Source: Bacillus sp. E(2018) (lineage in GTDB: Bacteria > Bacillota > Bacilli > Bacillales > Fictibacillaceae). From it: a stretch of DNA of 64,000 nt. The notes below the pieces were generated by a model. That model searched no databases and was not told the origin of the DNA. It worked only from the letters and a program-made list of their open reading frames with translations. Location: the NCBI RefSeq assembly GCF_005503015.1, contig NZ_SCOL01000004.1, forward strand, positions 62,001-126,000, in the 5' to 3' direction. Below, one piece after another: positions 29,407 to 37,978 of the stretch. Made by a program: the position numbers and the translations under genes. Every line of letters starts with the position of its first letter. The stretch's first letter is position 1.

Positions 29407-30354
29407 ATGCAGGTGTCTTTTGCTGCAGATACAAAAAAAGAATTAACGCAGCTCGAACTGAAAGATTGCTGTAAAAAAGCAGAGTTAGCTGCCTTGATTC
29501 GAATGAATGGTTCCATCTCTTTCAGCAACAGAAAATTGATTCTCGATATCCCGACTGAAAATGCTGCTATTGCAAGAAGAATCTATACGTTGATCAAACG
29601 TGTATATCCTTATCACGTAGAGCTATTAGTACGAAAAAAGATGCGCTTGAAAAAGAATAATGTCTACATTGTACGTGTTTCAGAAGAATCAAGAGCATTG
29701 TTGGAAGATTTGAAGATTATTGACGGAGCTTTTACGTTTACCCGCAACATTGCAGAGGAATTTAATAAGAAAAGCTGCTGCCGCCGTGCATACATGAGAG
29801 GGGCGTTCTTAGCAGGTGGGTCCGTTAACCACCCGGAGACAAGCTATCACTTAGAAATATTCTCGATGTATGAAGAGCATACGGTTGCATTAGCTGAACT
29901 GATGAACACCTTTGAACTTAAAGCAAAAGTGTTAGAACGAAAAAAAGGATACATCATCTACTTAAAAGATGGAGAAAAGATTTCAGAGTTTCTTACTCTG
30001 ATCGGTGCTCATCATGCTGTATTGTTCTTTGAGGACATCAGAATTTTAAAAGATATGCGTAACTCAGTAAACCGACTTGTAAACTGTGAGACAGCGAACC
30101 TTAACAAAACAGTAGGTGCTGCCATGAGACAGGTCGAGAACATCAAATTCATCGACGAACAGGTAGGACTTGAAACACTTCCCGATAAGCTGCGTGAGAT
30201 AGCGCAACTAAGAGTCACACATCAAGAAATTACCCTCAAAGAGCTAGGTGAGATGGTATCATCCGGCCCTGTAAGTAAATCAGGTGTTAACCACCGATTA
30301 CGCAAGATTGATGAGATCGCTACGAAAATTAGAAACGGTCAACCCATCCATTGA
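29407..30354 (+). CDS. whiA: Sporulation/division regulator WhiA
   Basis: About 315 residues: an N-terminal LAGLIDADG-homing-endonuclease-like fold ([38 protein letters not shown]) and a C-terminal helix-turn-helix ([27 protein letters not shown]). A nucleoid-associated DNA-binding protein. GAGGTGG supports ATG 29407 or GTG 29413; the earlier ATG at 29386 is unlikely. Confidence 0.94.
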   Translation: MQVSFAADTKKELTQLELKDCCKKAELAALIRMNGSISFSNRKLILDIPTENAAIARRIYTLIKRVYPYHVELLVRKKMRLKKNNVYIVRVSEESRALLEDLKIIDGAFTFTRNIAEEFNKKSCCRRAYMRGAFLAGGSVNHPETSYHLEIFSMYEEHTVALAELMNTFELKAKVLERKKGYIIYLKDGEKISEFLTLIGAHHAVLFFEDIRILKDMRNSVNRLVNCETANLNKTVGAAMRQVENIKFIDEQVGLETLPDKLREIAQLRVTHQEITLKELGEMVSSGPVSKSGVNHRLRKIDEIATKIRNGQPIH

Positions 30355-30394
30355 TGTTTTATAGAGAGATAAGGTTTAGAGGAGGTAAGGTAGA

Positions 30395-30652
30395 ATGGTT
30401 GAAAAGAAAGTAACCGTGCAGTTGAAGAGCGGACTGCAAGCACGCCCAGCAGCATTGTTCGTCCAAGAAGCAAACCGTTACACATCTGATGTATTTGTCG
30501 AGAAGGAAGGCAAGAAAGTGAACGCGAAGAGCATCATGGGAATCATGAGTTTAGCTGTAGGATCTGGCAGTGAGCTTGTACTCGCTGTTGATGGTCCTGA
30601 TGAGAATGAAGCTGTTGAAGCCCTAACAGCTTTTGTCTCCAAAGCAGAATAA
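30395..30652 (+). CDS. crh: Catabolite repression HPr-like protein Crh
   Basis: 85 residues, very similar to HPr, but the active-site His15 is Gln (GLQARPAA), so it cannot carry PTS phosphate. Ser46 in AKSIMGIMSL is kept and is phosphorylated by HprK, after which Crh-P acts with CcpA. AGAGGAGG precedes the ATG. A REP-like element starts two bases after the stop. Confidence 0.96.
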   Translation: MVEKKVTVQLKSGLQARPAALFVQEANRYTSDVFVEKEGKKVNAKSIMGIMSLAVGSGSELVLAVDGPDENEAVEALTAFVSKAE

Positions 30653-30654
30653 TG

Positions 30655-30720
30655 GGGGTCTGACCCCACACAATTACAAACCGGTATTTTGTCCTTATGG
30701 AAAGGACAAAATACCGGTTT
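30655..30720 (+). repeat. REP-like element R1 after crh
   Basis: GGGGTCTGACCCC palindrome, then ACAATTACAAA, then a hairpin whose core is GTCCTT/AAGGAC. Same order as R2 and R4. Confidence 0.8.
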
Positions 30721-30725
30721 TTTCA
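30678..30725 (+). terminator. Terminator formed by REP-like element R1
   Basis: AAACCGGTATTTTGTCCTT and its exact complement make a 19-bp stem with a 5-base loop, followed by T6. It would end the crh transcript. Confidence 0.9.
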
Positions 30726-30793
30726 ATTTTACAGGGTTGGCCACCATCGTTCTCTTTATATAATGTATTAGAGGAAAAAGGGAGGCGATTCTT

Positions 30794-31093
30794 TTGCATC
30801 ACTCAAGTTTCATGCATGACTGGTCGTTTGCCGCAGGATTAACGATTGTAAATATCCTTTTGACACTATACTTGATTAAACCTCGAAGAAGTACAGCACG
30901 TTTGATCTTTTGGGTTCTGATGTTGATCTTTATTTTTCTATATCCTTTCGCATTGGCAGGATTTTCGCTGCTAGGTCCAGCAAGTTCTGGACTGTTTCTG
31001 GGCCTCGCCTTTATGATTACGATCATATTCAGCCTCATTCTATTTTTCAGCGTTTGCTGGGTATGGGTGATTCGGCATTCGTTTTATCGCTAA
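30794..31093 (+). CDS. Small membrane protein (99 aa)
   Basis: Three hydrophobic segments (about 10-30, 38-60 and 65-92) and a short basic loop KPRRSTARL after the first. TTG start with GGGAGG 8 bases upstream. It stands alone between crh and the trp leader. No family recognised. Confidence 0.65.
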   Translation: MHHSSFMHDWSFAAGLTIVNILLTLYLIKPRRSTARLIFWVLMLIFIFLYPFALAGFSLLGPASSGLFLGLAFMITIIFSLILFFSVCWVWVIRHSFYR

Positions 31094-31146
31094 AGAATAC
31101 TATAGAAACTCATCAAATCACACAATGATCTTTCCTTAATTGAGAG

Positions 31147-31175
31147 TTGACAACATAAGGGGAACCCTATATATT
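31147..31175 (+). promoter_or_regulatory. Promoter of the trpE leader
   Basis: TTGACA, 17 bases, TATATT; a near-consensus SigA promoter. The RNA would start near 31182. Confidence 0.75.
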
Positions 31176-31188
31176 AATCACTAATCAG

Positions 31189-31247
31189 GAGAATAGTAAG
31201 AGTTGAGATGAGTGGAGAAAAGAGAGCATAGTTTGAGCTGAGTTGAG
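31189..31247 (+). promoter_or_regulatory. TRAP binding site: eleven (G/U)AG triplets
   Basis: GAG or TAG triplets occur at 31189, 31194, 31200, 31205, 31210, 31215, 31224, 31229, 31235, 31240 and 31245, mostly with 2-3 bases between. Eleven triplets match the eleven subunits of the TRAP ring. AGCTGAG (31236) can pair with CTCCGCT (31307), an antiterminator that TRAP binding would block. Confidence 0.88.
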
Positions 31248-31305
31248 AGTATTTTAATCCTCCGATTAAACCTCTTTCTTAGTTTATTTATGATGCAAAC
31301 ATCAG

Positions 31306-31340
31306 CCTCCGCTGTAAAAAGCGAGAGGTTTTTATTTTTT
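31306..31340 (+). terminator. trp attenuator terminator
   Basis: CCTCCGCT pairs with AGCGAGAGG (one bulge), followed by a long T-rich run, 20 bases before the trpE start. With tryptophan bound, TRAP should favour this stop. Confidence 0.8.
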
Positions 31341-31359
31341 TGAAAGAGGTGGTTTGAAC

Positions 31360-32892
31360 ATGTTTATGCCAAATATAGAGGAAGTCATTTCTCTATCAAA
31401 AGAAAACTTTAATGTGATTCCAATCGGTTTTACTTACCTATCTGACCATGAAACGTGCATCTCCCAGTTTGAGAGAGTTCGTCATGAAGAACATGCTTTT
31501 CTGCTTGAAAGTGTTGAAGGCGGAGAGCGCTGGGCGAGATATTCGTATATTGGCAGAAAGCCTTTCTTAGTGGTTTCGTCATCAGGAAAGACAGTAGATA
31601 TTAATTTTTTATATGATAAGAAAAGTATACAAAAGCAAGGTTCTCCGTTAGATATCGTGAAAGACTACGTATCACGATACAAATCTCCTAAACACTCTTC
31701 TTTACCTCCGTTCACGGGAGGTGCTGTTGGCTTTTTCGGCTATGATCTGATTCATACGTTTGAAAATGTCCCAAGACCAAAATCTGCATCTGAACAAGAA
31801 CATGAAATGGAATTTTTGTTTACAGATGAAGTCATCGTATTCGATCATCTTAAACAAAAAACAACGATTGTGTGCAATCTGCACGTTTCTCCTGATGATA
31901 ATGAAAAAATCTTACACGAAAAATATGAACAAGTGTGCAACAGAATTCGTAGAACCTATGAAGAGCTGCAGCAGCCTGTAAAAACGAAAGCTGTTCCTAA
32001 AGAGTTTCCGCTAACCGAAATGAAAAAAAATGAAGTCCGTTCTTCACATACTAAAGATGAGTTTTGTTACATGGTAAAGCAAGCGAAGGAATATATCAAA
32101 ACGGGAGATGTTTTTCAGGTCGTATTATCCCAGCGATTCGAACAAGAAACCGAAGCAGATCCGTTCGATGTATATAGACTTCTTCGTTCGATGAATCCTT
32201 CACCGTATATGTATTATTACAAATCGAAGGATGCCTATATTGTGGGAGCGTCTCCAGAGCTTCTTGTCAAAGTCGATGATGGATGTGTGGAGAACCGACC
32301 AATCGCGGGAACCCGTCCAAGAGGTAAGACGCTTCAAGAGGATATAGCTTTTGAAGAAGACTTGCTTGCTGATGAAAAAGAACGAGCTGAGCATGTCATG
32401 CTTGTTGATTTAGGAAGAAACGATGTAGGAAGAGTGAGCGAATACGGAACCGTAGAACTGGATTCTTATATGGAGATCGAGCGTTATTCACATGTTATGC
32501 ATTTGGTTTCACACGTGAAAGGCAAGTTACAAAAAGATAAAGACTTCTTCGATGCGCTCAGGTCTTGTATGCCGGCCGGTACCGTTTCAGGTGCGCCAAA
32601 GGTCAGAGCCATGCAGATCATTTCTGAACTCGAACAACAATCGCGAGGCGTGTATGGTGGTGCCATCGGGTACTTAGGATTTAACGGCCAGATGGATTCT
32701 TGCATCGCGATTCGGACGATCGTGTTTCAGGATGGAAAAGCCTACGTCCAAGCAGGTGCAGGCGTCGTAGCGGATTCGGTTCCTGAGCGAGAGTACGAAG
32801 AAACGGTCAACAAAGCAAAAGCGATGCTGAAAGCAATCGAGGGGGGGACAGACCCCAGACAAATACAAACCCCTGTTTTGTCTATTCGGTGA
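31360..32892 (+). CDS. trpE: Anthranilate synthase component I (TrpE)
   Basis: Converts chorismate and glutamine-derived ammonia to anthranilate, the first step of tryptophan synthesis. 510 residues. The tryptophan-feedback motif LLES is at 48-51; active-site motifs are PIAGTRPRG and DLGRNDVGRV, and the chorismate-binding end has YGGAIGYLGFNGQMDSCIAIR. A TRAP leader supports TrpE over PabB. No trpDCFBA follows; the next gene is an oxidoreductase. The last 16 residues come from a REP-like element. AAAGAGGTGG supports the ATG at 31360. Confidence 0.93.
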   Translation: MFMPNIEEVISLSKENFNVIPIGFTYLSDHETCISQFERVRHEEHAFLLESVEGGERWARYSYIGRKPFLVVSSSGKTVDINFLYDKKSIQKQGSPLDIVKDYVSRYKSPKHSSLPPFTGGAVGFFGYDLIHTFENVPRPKSASEQEHEMEFLFTDEVIVFDHLKQKTTIVCNLHVSPDDNEKILHEKYEQVCNRIRRTYEELQQPVKTKAVPKEFPLTEMKKNEVRSSHTKDEFCYMVKQAKEYIKTGDVFQVVLSQRFEQETEADPFDVYRLLRSMNPSPYMYYYKSKDAYIVGASPELLVKVDDGCVENRPIAGTRPRGKTLQEDIAFEEDLLADEKERAEHVMLVDLGRNDVGRVSEYGTVELDSYMEIERYSHVMHLVSHVKGKLQKDKDFFDALRSCMPAGTVSGAPKVRAMQIISELEQQSRGVYGGAIGYLGFNGQMDSCIAIRTIVFQDGKAYVQAGAGVVADSVPEREYEETVNKAKAMLKAIEGGTDPRQIQTPVLSIR

Positions 32893-32897
32893 TAGAC
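32841..32897 (+). repeat. REP-like element R2 inside the 3' end of trpE
   Basis: GGGGACAGACCCC, then AGACAAATACAAA, then GTCTAT/ATAGAC hairpin. The TGA stop of trpE lies in the loop of that hairpin. Confidence 0.78.
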
Positions 32898-33033
32898 ACT
32901 CGCGCCCTGTGTAATTAATCTACCGTGCCTTGAAGCCAAAATCTCCTGAGCAGATTGCTATTATCAGATGTGTAAAATGGATATACTGTCCTTTATATTC
33001 TCATAATTGACCAACTTAAAGGGGCGAGTATAG

Positions 33034-34011
33034 ATGAAAGCTTTAATGCTTGAAGATAAAAACATGTGGCGTGAAATGAAGGTACAAGAAACGGAAAAAC
33101 CTTCACCAGGACCCGGGGAAGTTTTAATTCGTATCAAGGCTGCGGGCCTTAATCCTGTAGACTATAAGACTGCTACAAACGGAAACCCAGCCTGGAATTA
33201 TCCTCACATTCTTGGTGTTGATGCAGCCGGGATTGTTGAAGAAGCAGGAGAAGGTGCTTCTGAATTTAAGCAGGGAGACCGTGTATTCTTTCATGGGAAT
33301 TTTATGAAAAATGGCGGTTTTGCTGAGTATGCTGTGACAACGGCTCATTCTTTGGCTAGAATTCCAGATGAGCTATCATTTGAAGAGGCAGCGGCTCTTC
33401 CTTGTGCAGGAATGACAGCATACCAAGCGTTGATTCGTAAGATGAATCTTCAACAAGGGGAGACGATCTTGATTCACGGTGGAGCTGGTGGTGTCGGCGG
33501 ATTTGCTATCCAGTTAGCGAAACTGATCGGAGCTACCATCCTCACAACATGTTCTCCTGAAAATGAGGAGTACGTAAAAAGCCTTGGGGCAGATCATGTG
33601 ATTTTTTATAAAACTGAAGACGTTCATGCACGTATTATGGAACCTACAGACGAAGTTGGAGTCGATGCTGTTCTTGATACGGTTAGCCGTGAGAACGCTA
33701 CGGAATCCTTAAAGAGCATCGCGTTCAATGGAAGGATTGCTTTTATTGCAGGAAACCCGGACTATTCGGCTGTAACACCATTCAGTCAGGCTCTCTCTTT
33801 TCATGAGATCGCGCTAGGTGCTGCTCATTTCTCGAATTCAATAAAAGCTCTAAAAGATTTAGCAACAATGAATGAAGAATTAGCTCAGCTTGTCGTTGAA
33901 GGAAAGATTTCAGCTATGATTTCTGAAAAGATCTCACTTGAGGAAGTACCAGCTGGACTCATCAAACTCTCTGAAAGACATGTTAAAGGAAAAATTGTTG
34001 CAGTTTTATAA
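33034..34011 (+). CDS. Medium-chain zinc-free alcohol dehydrogenase/quinone reductase family protein
   Basis: 325 residues: N-terminal GroES-like domain (PGPGEVLIRIKAAGLNPVDYK) and NAD(P)H site HGGAGGVGGFAIQLAK near residues 149-164. The catalytic zinc Cys/His set of true alcohol dehydrogenases is not evident, pointing to a quinone-oxidoreductase-like enzyme. Substrate unknown. GGGGCGAG lies before the ATG. Confidence 0.83.
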   Translation: MKALMLEDKNMWREMKVQETEKPSPGPGEVLIRIKAAGLNPVDYKTATNGNPAWNYPHILGVDAAGIVEEAGEGASEFKQGDRVFFHGNFMKNGGFAEYAVTTAHSLARIPDELSFEEAAALPCAGMTAYQALIRKMNLQQGETILIHGGAGGVGGFAIQLAKLIGATILTTCSPENEEYVKSLGADHVIFYKTEDVHARIMEPTDEVGVDAVLDTVSRENATESLKSIAFNGRIAFIAGNPDYSAVTPFSQALSFHEIALGAAHFSNSIKALKDLATMNEELAQLVVEGKISAMISEKISLEEVPAGLIKLSERHVKGKIVAVL

Positions 34012-34018
34012 ATCACAA

Positions 34019-34055
34019 AAAAACTGGACTTGCAGATTCTGCAGTCCAGTTTTTA
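34019..34055. terminator. Bidirectional terminator between oxidoreductase gene and clpP
   Basis: AAACTGGACT and AGTCCAGTTT with inner TGCAG/CTGCA, A-rich on the left and T-rich on the right. Confidence 0.88.
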
Positions 34056-34065
34056 TATGGCCTTA

Positions 34066-34668
34066 TTATTTTTTAATATCTGTGCTATCTACAGATGTGA
34101 TCAGTTTATCAACCAATCCGTACTTAACCGCATCTTCTGCAAGTAAGAAGTTATCACGGTCTGTGTCGCGCTCGATTACTTCAAGCGGTTGACCTGTTTT
34201 TTCAGAAAGAATCTTGTTCAGCTGTTCGCGCATCTGGATGATACGACGAGCGTGAATCTCGATATCACTTGCTTGACCACGTGTTCCTCCAAGAGGTTGG
34301 TGAATCATAACTTCTGAGTTTGGAAGCACGTAACGCTTTCCTTTTTCCCCTGCAGCAAGTAAGAAGGCACCCATAGATGCAGCCATACCGATACAGATCG
34401 TGGAAACGTGTGGCTTGATGAAGTTCATCGTGTCATAGATCGCCATACCAGCTGTGATCGAACCACCTGGGCTGTTTATGTATAACGAGATGTCTTTATC
34501 AGGATCTTCAGCAGCTAAAAATAGAAGTTGTGCTACGATTGAGTTTGAAACATTATCGTCGATCGCACTACCAAGCATGATAATACGGTCTTTTAATAGA
34601 CGGGAGTAAATATCGTAAGCGCGCTCCCCGCGGTTCGTTTGTTCAATTACTGTTGGAATTAAGTTCAT
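34066..34668 (-). CDS. clpP: ATP-dependent Clp protease proteolytic subunit ClpP
   Basis: Serine peptidase that forms a tetradecameric chamber fed by ClpC, ClpE and ClpX. Catalytic triad Ser98 (GMAASMG), His123 (MIHQPLGG) and Asp172 are all present. 200 residues. AAGGAGG precedes the ATG. A CtsR operator overlaps its promoter, so it should be induced by heat and protein damage. Confidence 0.97.
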   Translation of the reverse strand: MNLIPTVIEQTNRGERAYDIYSRLLKDRIIMLGSAIDDNVSNSIVAQLLFLAAEDPDKDISLYINSPGGSITAGMAIYDTMNFIKPHVSTICIGMAASMGAFLLAAGEKGKRYVLPNSEVMIHQPLGGTRGQASDIEIHARRIIQMREQLNKILSEKTGQPLEVIERDTDRDNFLLAEDAVKYGLVDKLITSVDSTDIKK

Positions 34669-34709
34669 GGAAATCCTCCTTCTCCTTTTTCAAGTTAAAC
34701 TGTACTGTC

Positions 34710-34738
34710 ATCATACAAAAAAGGTCAAACAAGGTCAA
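34710..34738 (-). promoter_or_regulatory. clpP promoter
   Basis: On the minus strand: TTGACC, 17 bases, TATGAT. The -35 box lies inside the CtsR repeat. Confidence 0.75.
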
Positions 34739-34739
34739 A
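34722..34739 (-). promoter_or_regulatory. CtsR operator of clpP
   Basis: Direct heptad repeat AGGTCAAA-CA-AGGTCAAA matches the CtsR consensus (RGTCAAA NAN RGTCAAA). It covers the -35 region of clpP. Confidence 0.88.
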
Positions 34740-34887
34740 CAATATGCTGTATGTAACTCATTTCGCCAGCAATGCTCAATATCCTTCTTACACCTTATGT
34801 ATGGGCTATCATCATAATGCCCGCTAGAAGCAGGATTTTAAACCTATTGATTAGAAAACAATACCCTTAAAACAAGAATTATAAGCG

Positions 34888-35103
34888 CTAGTTTTCATTT
34901 TTAATCTCGATATAAGCGGTTTCTAAGTTTCGTATGCGGCGAACGATCTCACTGTTTTTGTTAAGATTATCGTTTATAAGCGTACCTACGATCGAACGGT
35001 AGTAGGCATTCATCGCATGTGTTTTCGTAAAAACATCTTTGTTGCGTTCTATGTATTGCTGAAAGTTCTCTTTAAAATAAGGTACTGAAAATGCTTCGCT
35101 CAC
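34888..35103 (-). CDS. Hypothetical protein (71 aa)
   Basis: Helical, charged, Asn/Glu-rich protein without membrane segment. AAGGAGG is 8 bases before the GTG at 35103, which is preferred over the ATG at 35121 that overlaps the ribosome site. No family recognised. Nothing else is evident between it and clpP. Confidence 0.6.
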   Translation of the reverse strand: MSEAFSVPYFKENFQQYIERNKDVFTKTHAMNAYYRSIVGTLINDNLNKNSEIVRRIRNLETAYIEIKNEN

Positions 35104-35215
35104 TAGGTGTTCCTCCTTCATTCGTAAAAACCATTCATGAAAGGTTCATGTTCTTTATCTATCATAGCCTATCAAATGTCTATACAAAAGTATTATAAAA
35201 TTTCTATCCCTTGTT

Positions 35216-35244
35216 TTGACAATTGGATTTTAGCATGTTATAGT
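35216..35244 (+). promoter_or_regulatory. Promoter of the cold-shock gene
   Basis: TTGACA, 17 bases, TATAGT. It would give a leader of about 185 bases. Confidence 0.75.
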
Positions 35245-35250
35245 TAATTC

Positions 35251-35437
35251 AACCATTTACGTTGTGAATATCTTTTGGATTTAAAGCGGTCGTACTTTTT
35301 GAATAAGAAGTGGAACACTTAAATCCACTTCAGAATTATTCAATTGAGTGCGCATTTTTTTATGCCTTTTTATTTACATAGTAAGTCGGTTAAAAGAGTT
35401 AAAACGCTTACATAGCGTTTGTAAGGAGGAAACACCC
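35251..35437 (+). promoter_or_regulatory. Long structured 5' leader of the cold-shock gene
   Basis: Two hairpins: AAGTGGA/TCCACTT with outer GAATAA/TTATTC (35300-35343), and AAACGC/GCGTTT (35402-35420), which ends 4 bases before the AAGGAGG ribosome site. Long foldable leaders are typical temperature-responsive regions of csp genes. Confidence 0.6.
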
Positions 35438-35638
35438 ATGCAAAATGGTAAAGTAAAATGGTTCAACGCTGAGAAAGGTTTCGGCTTCATCGAAGTTGAA
35501 GGCGGAAACGACGTATTCGTTCACTTTTCTGCGATTCAATCAGAAGGCTTCAAGTCTCTTGAAGAAGGACAAGAAGTATCTTTCGAAATCGTTGATGGCG
35601 AGCGTGGACCACAAGCTGCTAACGTAACAAAACTTTAA
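35438..35638 (+). CDS. Cold-shock protein (CspA/CspB/CspD family)
   Basis: 66 residues, the usual size, with RNP1 KGFGFIEV and RNP2 VFVHF. It binds single-stranded RNA and DNA and acts as an RNA chaperone. GTAAGGAGG precedes the ATG at 35438; the longer frame from 35348 is leader. Paralogue assignment is not possible from this alone. Confidence 0.93.
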   Translation: MQNGKVKWFNAEKGFGFIEVEGGNDVFVHFSAIQSEGFKSLEEGQEVSFEIVDGERGPQAANVTKL

Positions 35639-35649
35639 TAGTAAAGTTT

Positions 35650-35689
35650 AAAATGCCAGACTGCCTCCGGGCGGTGCTGGCATTTTTTT
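35650..35689 (+). terminator. Terminator of the cold-shock gene
   Basis: AAAATGCCAG and CTGGCATTTT with inner ACTGCC/GGCGGT, followed by T7. Confidence 0.93.
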
Positions 35690-35744
35690 GTAGGCTAAAA
35701 AGCCACGGTTCCCAAGGAACGGTTGAATAGCTAGATGTCTTCCT

Positions 35745-35792
35745 CACAAATACAAATTTAAGGAGTTTGTATTTGTGTGGGGTCAGACCCCA
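35745..35792 (-). repeat. REP-like element R3, inverted
   Basis: CACAAATACAAA/TTTGTATTTGTG hairpin followed by TGGGGTCAGACCCCA; reverse orientation of R1, R2 and R4. Confidence 0.78.
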
Positions 35793-35805
35793 AATTTTGT
35801 AGGAT

Positions 35806-35819
35806 GTATAGCGCTTACA
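35806..35819. promoter_or_regulatory. Possible cre box upstream of sigL
   Basis: GTATAGCGCTTACA has a perfect right half of the CcpA site. B. subtilis sigL is known to be CcpA-controlled, which supports the reading. Confidence 0.4.
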
Positions 35820-35854
35820 TCTGTAGTATGATGAAGAAATAGGGGGGATCTAGA

Positions 35855-37180
35855 ATGGAAATGGGTTTGTTTCAACAACAGAGCATGAATCTTGTCATGA
35901 CAACTGAATTGCGTCAGGCCATCGCCATTTTACAAGTTCCCAGTTATGAACTGACGTCATATCTTCAAGAGCAGGCTTTAGAAAACCCGCTCATTGAAGT
36001 TGCAGAACCAAAGGGCATGTTCACAACATTAAAGAAGAACGTACGAAAAAATGGGATCAATGGCCGATCGGCGGATCATCAGCCACTCGAGCATCTAATC
36101 ATAGAAAAAGAAACTCTTTTTGATTATCTATATAAGCAATCGATCCTTCTACCAATTCAAGAGCAGGATCGTAAACTTTTTCAATACTTGCTTTTAAGTA
36201 TAGACGAAAATGGGTACCTTACCGTCTCTTCTGAGGAAACGGCCAACCGATTTCATACAACATTTGAAAAATGCGAGGAACTGATAGCTCTTCTTCAAAC
36301 GTTAGAACCTGTTGGAATCGGCGCGCGGGATCTAAGAGAATGTCTGTTGCTTCAGCTTCAAGATCAGCATCTTGACCACACTTTAAGCTACATAATCGTA
36401 GATCAGTATCTCGACCAGCTTGCAGAGCGTAAGATGAAATGGCTCGCGGCTCATTTGAATGTAACACCTCAAGAAGTAGAGGAAGCAGCTGATCTATTGC
36501 AGACCCTTGATCCTCGACCAGGCGCAGCGTACGCTCCTGCCAGCGATCAGGCGTATTTATATCCAGATGTCTCTGTAACCGAAGAGAACGGAAAATTTCA
36601 TATTGCGGTTAACGAGCAGTACTCACCAATATTAAAACTAAACGATAGTTATGAGACCCTAATTAACGGAAGAAACGCAACTTCGAAGTTTTTAGATGAT
36701 TCGTTCCAAAAGTTCAATTGGTTAAAAAAGGCGCTGGATCAAAGAAAAGAAACGTTGCTTAACATAACGAAAGAGATCGTGAGAGTACAAGAGAAGTATT
36801 TTTTAACATTCAATCGATCGGATTTGATACCACTCACCTTAAAAGAAGTAGCAGATGAAATTGGTGTTCACGAATCTACGGTAAGTCGTGCCGTGAAAAA
36901 TAAAGTGCTTCAAACATCAAAAGGGGCTGTTGAACTAAAATCTTTTTTCACAGCTAAAATCTTTACGCAGGATGGAGGGAGCGTTTCGGCAACTTCCGCC
37001 AAATCGGAGATTAAAAAACTGATAGAGAACGAAGATAAAACCAAACCTTTATCAGACCAGATACTCGCTTCTCTTTTAGAAAAAAACAGCGGTCTTTCGA
37101 TTTCCAGAAGAACGGTTGCCAAATACCGAGAAGAATTAAACATCCCATCTTCTTCAAAACGGAAACGGTATACCTCTTAA
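35855..37180 (+). CDS. sigL: RNA polymerase sigma-54 factor (SigL/RpoN)
   Basis: 441 residues: N-terminal region I (FQQQSMNLVMTTELRQAIAILQ), core-binding region, helix-turn-helix LKEVADEIGVHESTVSRAV near residue 330, and the RpoN box SRRTVAKYRE near the end. Needs enhancer-binding ATPases to start transcription; in Bacillus it serves catabolic and cold-related genes. GGGGGGATC precedes the ATG. Confidence 0.96.
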   Translation: MEMGLFQQQSMNLVMTTELRQAIAILQVPSYELTSYLQEQALENPLIEVAEPKGMFTTLKKNVRKNGINGRSADHQPLEHLIIEKETLFDYLYKQSILLPIQEQDRKLFQYLLLSIDENGYLTVSSEETANRFHTTFEKCEELIALLQTLEPVGIGARDLRECLLLQLQDQHLDHTLSYIIVDQYLDQLAERKMKWLAAHLNVTPQEVEEAADLLQTLDPRPGAAYAPASDQAYLYPDVSVTEENGKFHIAVNEQYSPILKLNDSYETLINGRNATSKFLDDSFQKFNWLKKALDQRKETLLNITKEIVRVQEKYFLTFNRSDLIPLTLKEVADEIGVHESTVSRAVKNKVLQTSKGAVELKSFFTAKIFTQDGGSVSATSAKSEIKKLIENEDKTKPLSDQILASLLEKNSGLSISRRTVAKYREELNIPSSSKRKRYTS

Positions 37181-37242
37181 AATAAGGTCTTTTCCTTACG
37201 GAGAAGTCCTTTTTGTTTGCCGCTATGGTCAAGATTATCTGA

Positions 37243-37392
37243 AAGATTGTTGCTTTTGAAGATGTATAGTCGCAGGAGCAATGAAACAACCTTGAGGCGG
37301 TCGGTGGAGACTTCTAATGGTGCAAAGCTGCAGGATGCTCATTGTTCGCCTCGTTGAAAGCGAGCGATTTGCAGCGGAGATCAGCAACTTTT
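37243..37392. repeat. Degenerate copy of repeat family E
   Basis: TTGTTGCTTTTGAA at the left matches an outer flank of the family. GAAAGCGAGCGATTTGCAGCGG at the right resembles the family end, while the middle has diverged. Confidence 0.55.
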
Positions 37393-37450
37393 CATGTACA
37401 ATAATGGATACATACAAAACAGCTTAACAAATAGAGAAGGAGTACTAAAA

Positions 37451-37696
37451 ATGGGTGAAAAAAAAGTCATACTTTATACGAAAATACATTGTCCACTTTG
37501 TGATGAGGCACATAAACTATTACAGAAGCTGCAGCAGGAGATTCCTTTTTCCATAGAGTCGATCGACATCTACCAAGATGATCTCCTTCTTGAAAAATAC
37601 GGTTTGATGATTCCGGTTATTGAAGTCGAAGGGAAAGAAGTCGACTATGGAAATATATCCGAAAGTAAAGTAAAGAAAGCGCTTACTAATTTTTAA
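37451..37696 (+). CDS. Glutaredoxin-like thioredoxin-fold protein
   Basis: 81 residues: VILYTKIHCPLCDEAHKLL with a CPLC active site, then the cis-Pro strand LMIPVIEVEGKEVDYG. It probably acts as a small disulfide reductase. GAAGGAG precedes the ATG at 37451. It lies between sigL and cggR. Confidence 0.85.
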   Translation: MGEKKVILYTKIHCPLCDEAHKLLQKLQQEIPFSIESIDIYQDDLLLEKYGLMIPVIEVEGKEVDYGNISESKVKKALTNF

Positions 37697-37874
37697 TAAG
37701 TAAAAGTTGTTGAAATGTAGGGAGACTATTTGATAATATAAACTTGCCAGAGAGAAATTCGACACTTTTATGACAAAAAGTGAAGGCTGGCACGTTTTAA
37801 AAGATCACTTTCAGGGTAATCTACAATAGGTAATATTGGGACTTGGGTTAAACCAAGTTATTTTCTTAAGCTAA

Positions 37875-37910
37875 TGGGACAAAAAATGACTAACCGGGAC
37901 ATGAAAAGTC
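37875..37910 (+). promoter_or_regulatory. CggR operator
   Basis: TGGGAC-N6-TGAC-N4-CGGGAC-N6-AGTC, the same two-half-site spacing as the B. subtilis operator CGGGAC-N6-TGTC-N4-CGGGAC-N6-TGTC. It is about 70 bases before cggR. Confidence 0.88.
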
Positions 37911-37978
37911 CAACCGGTTTATCATTTAATTTACTTAAAAGCTTAATCGTTCATCTCATTGAATCAGGAGAATGTGCA

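Noticed and set aside
31094..31359. Short ORFs in the trp leader as a peptide attenuator
   Set aside because: No Trp-rich leader peptide is present; the TRAP triplets explain the leader better.
37874..37978. N-terminal extension of CggR
   Set aside because: The region contains the CggR operator, and the ATG at 37979 has the ribosome site and gives the family length of 340.
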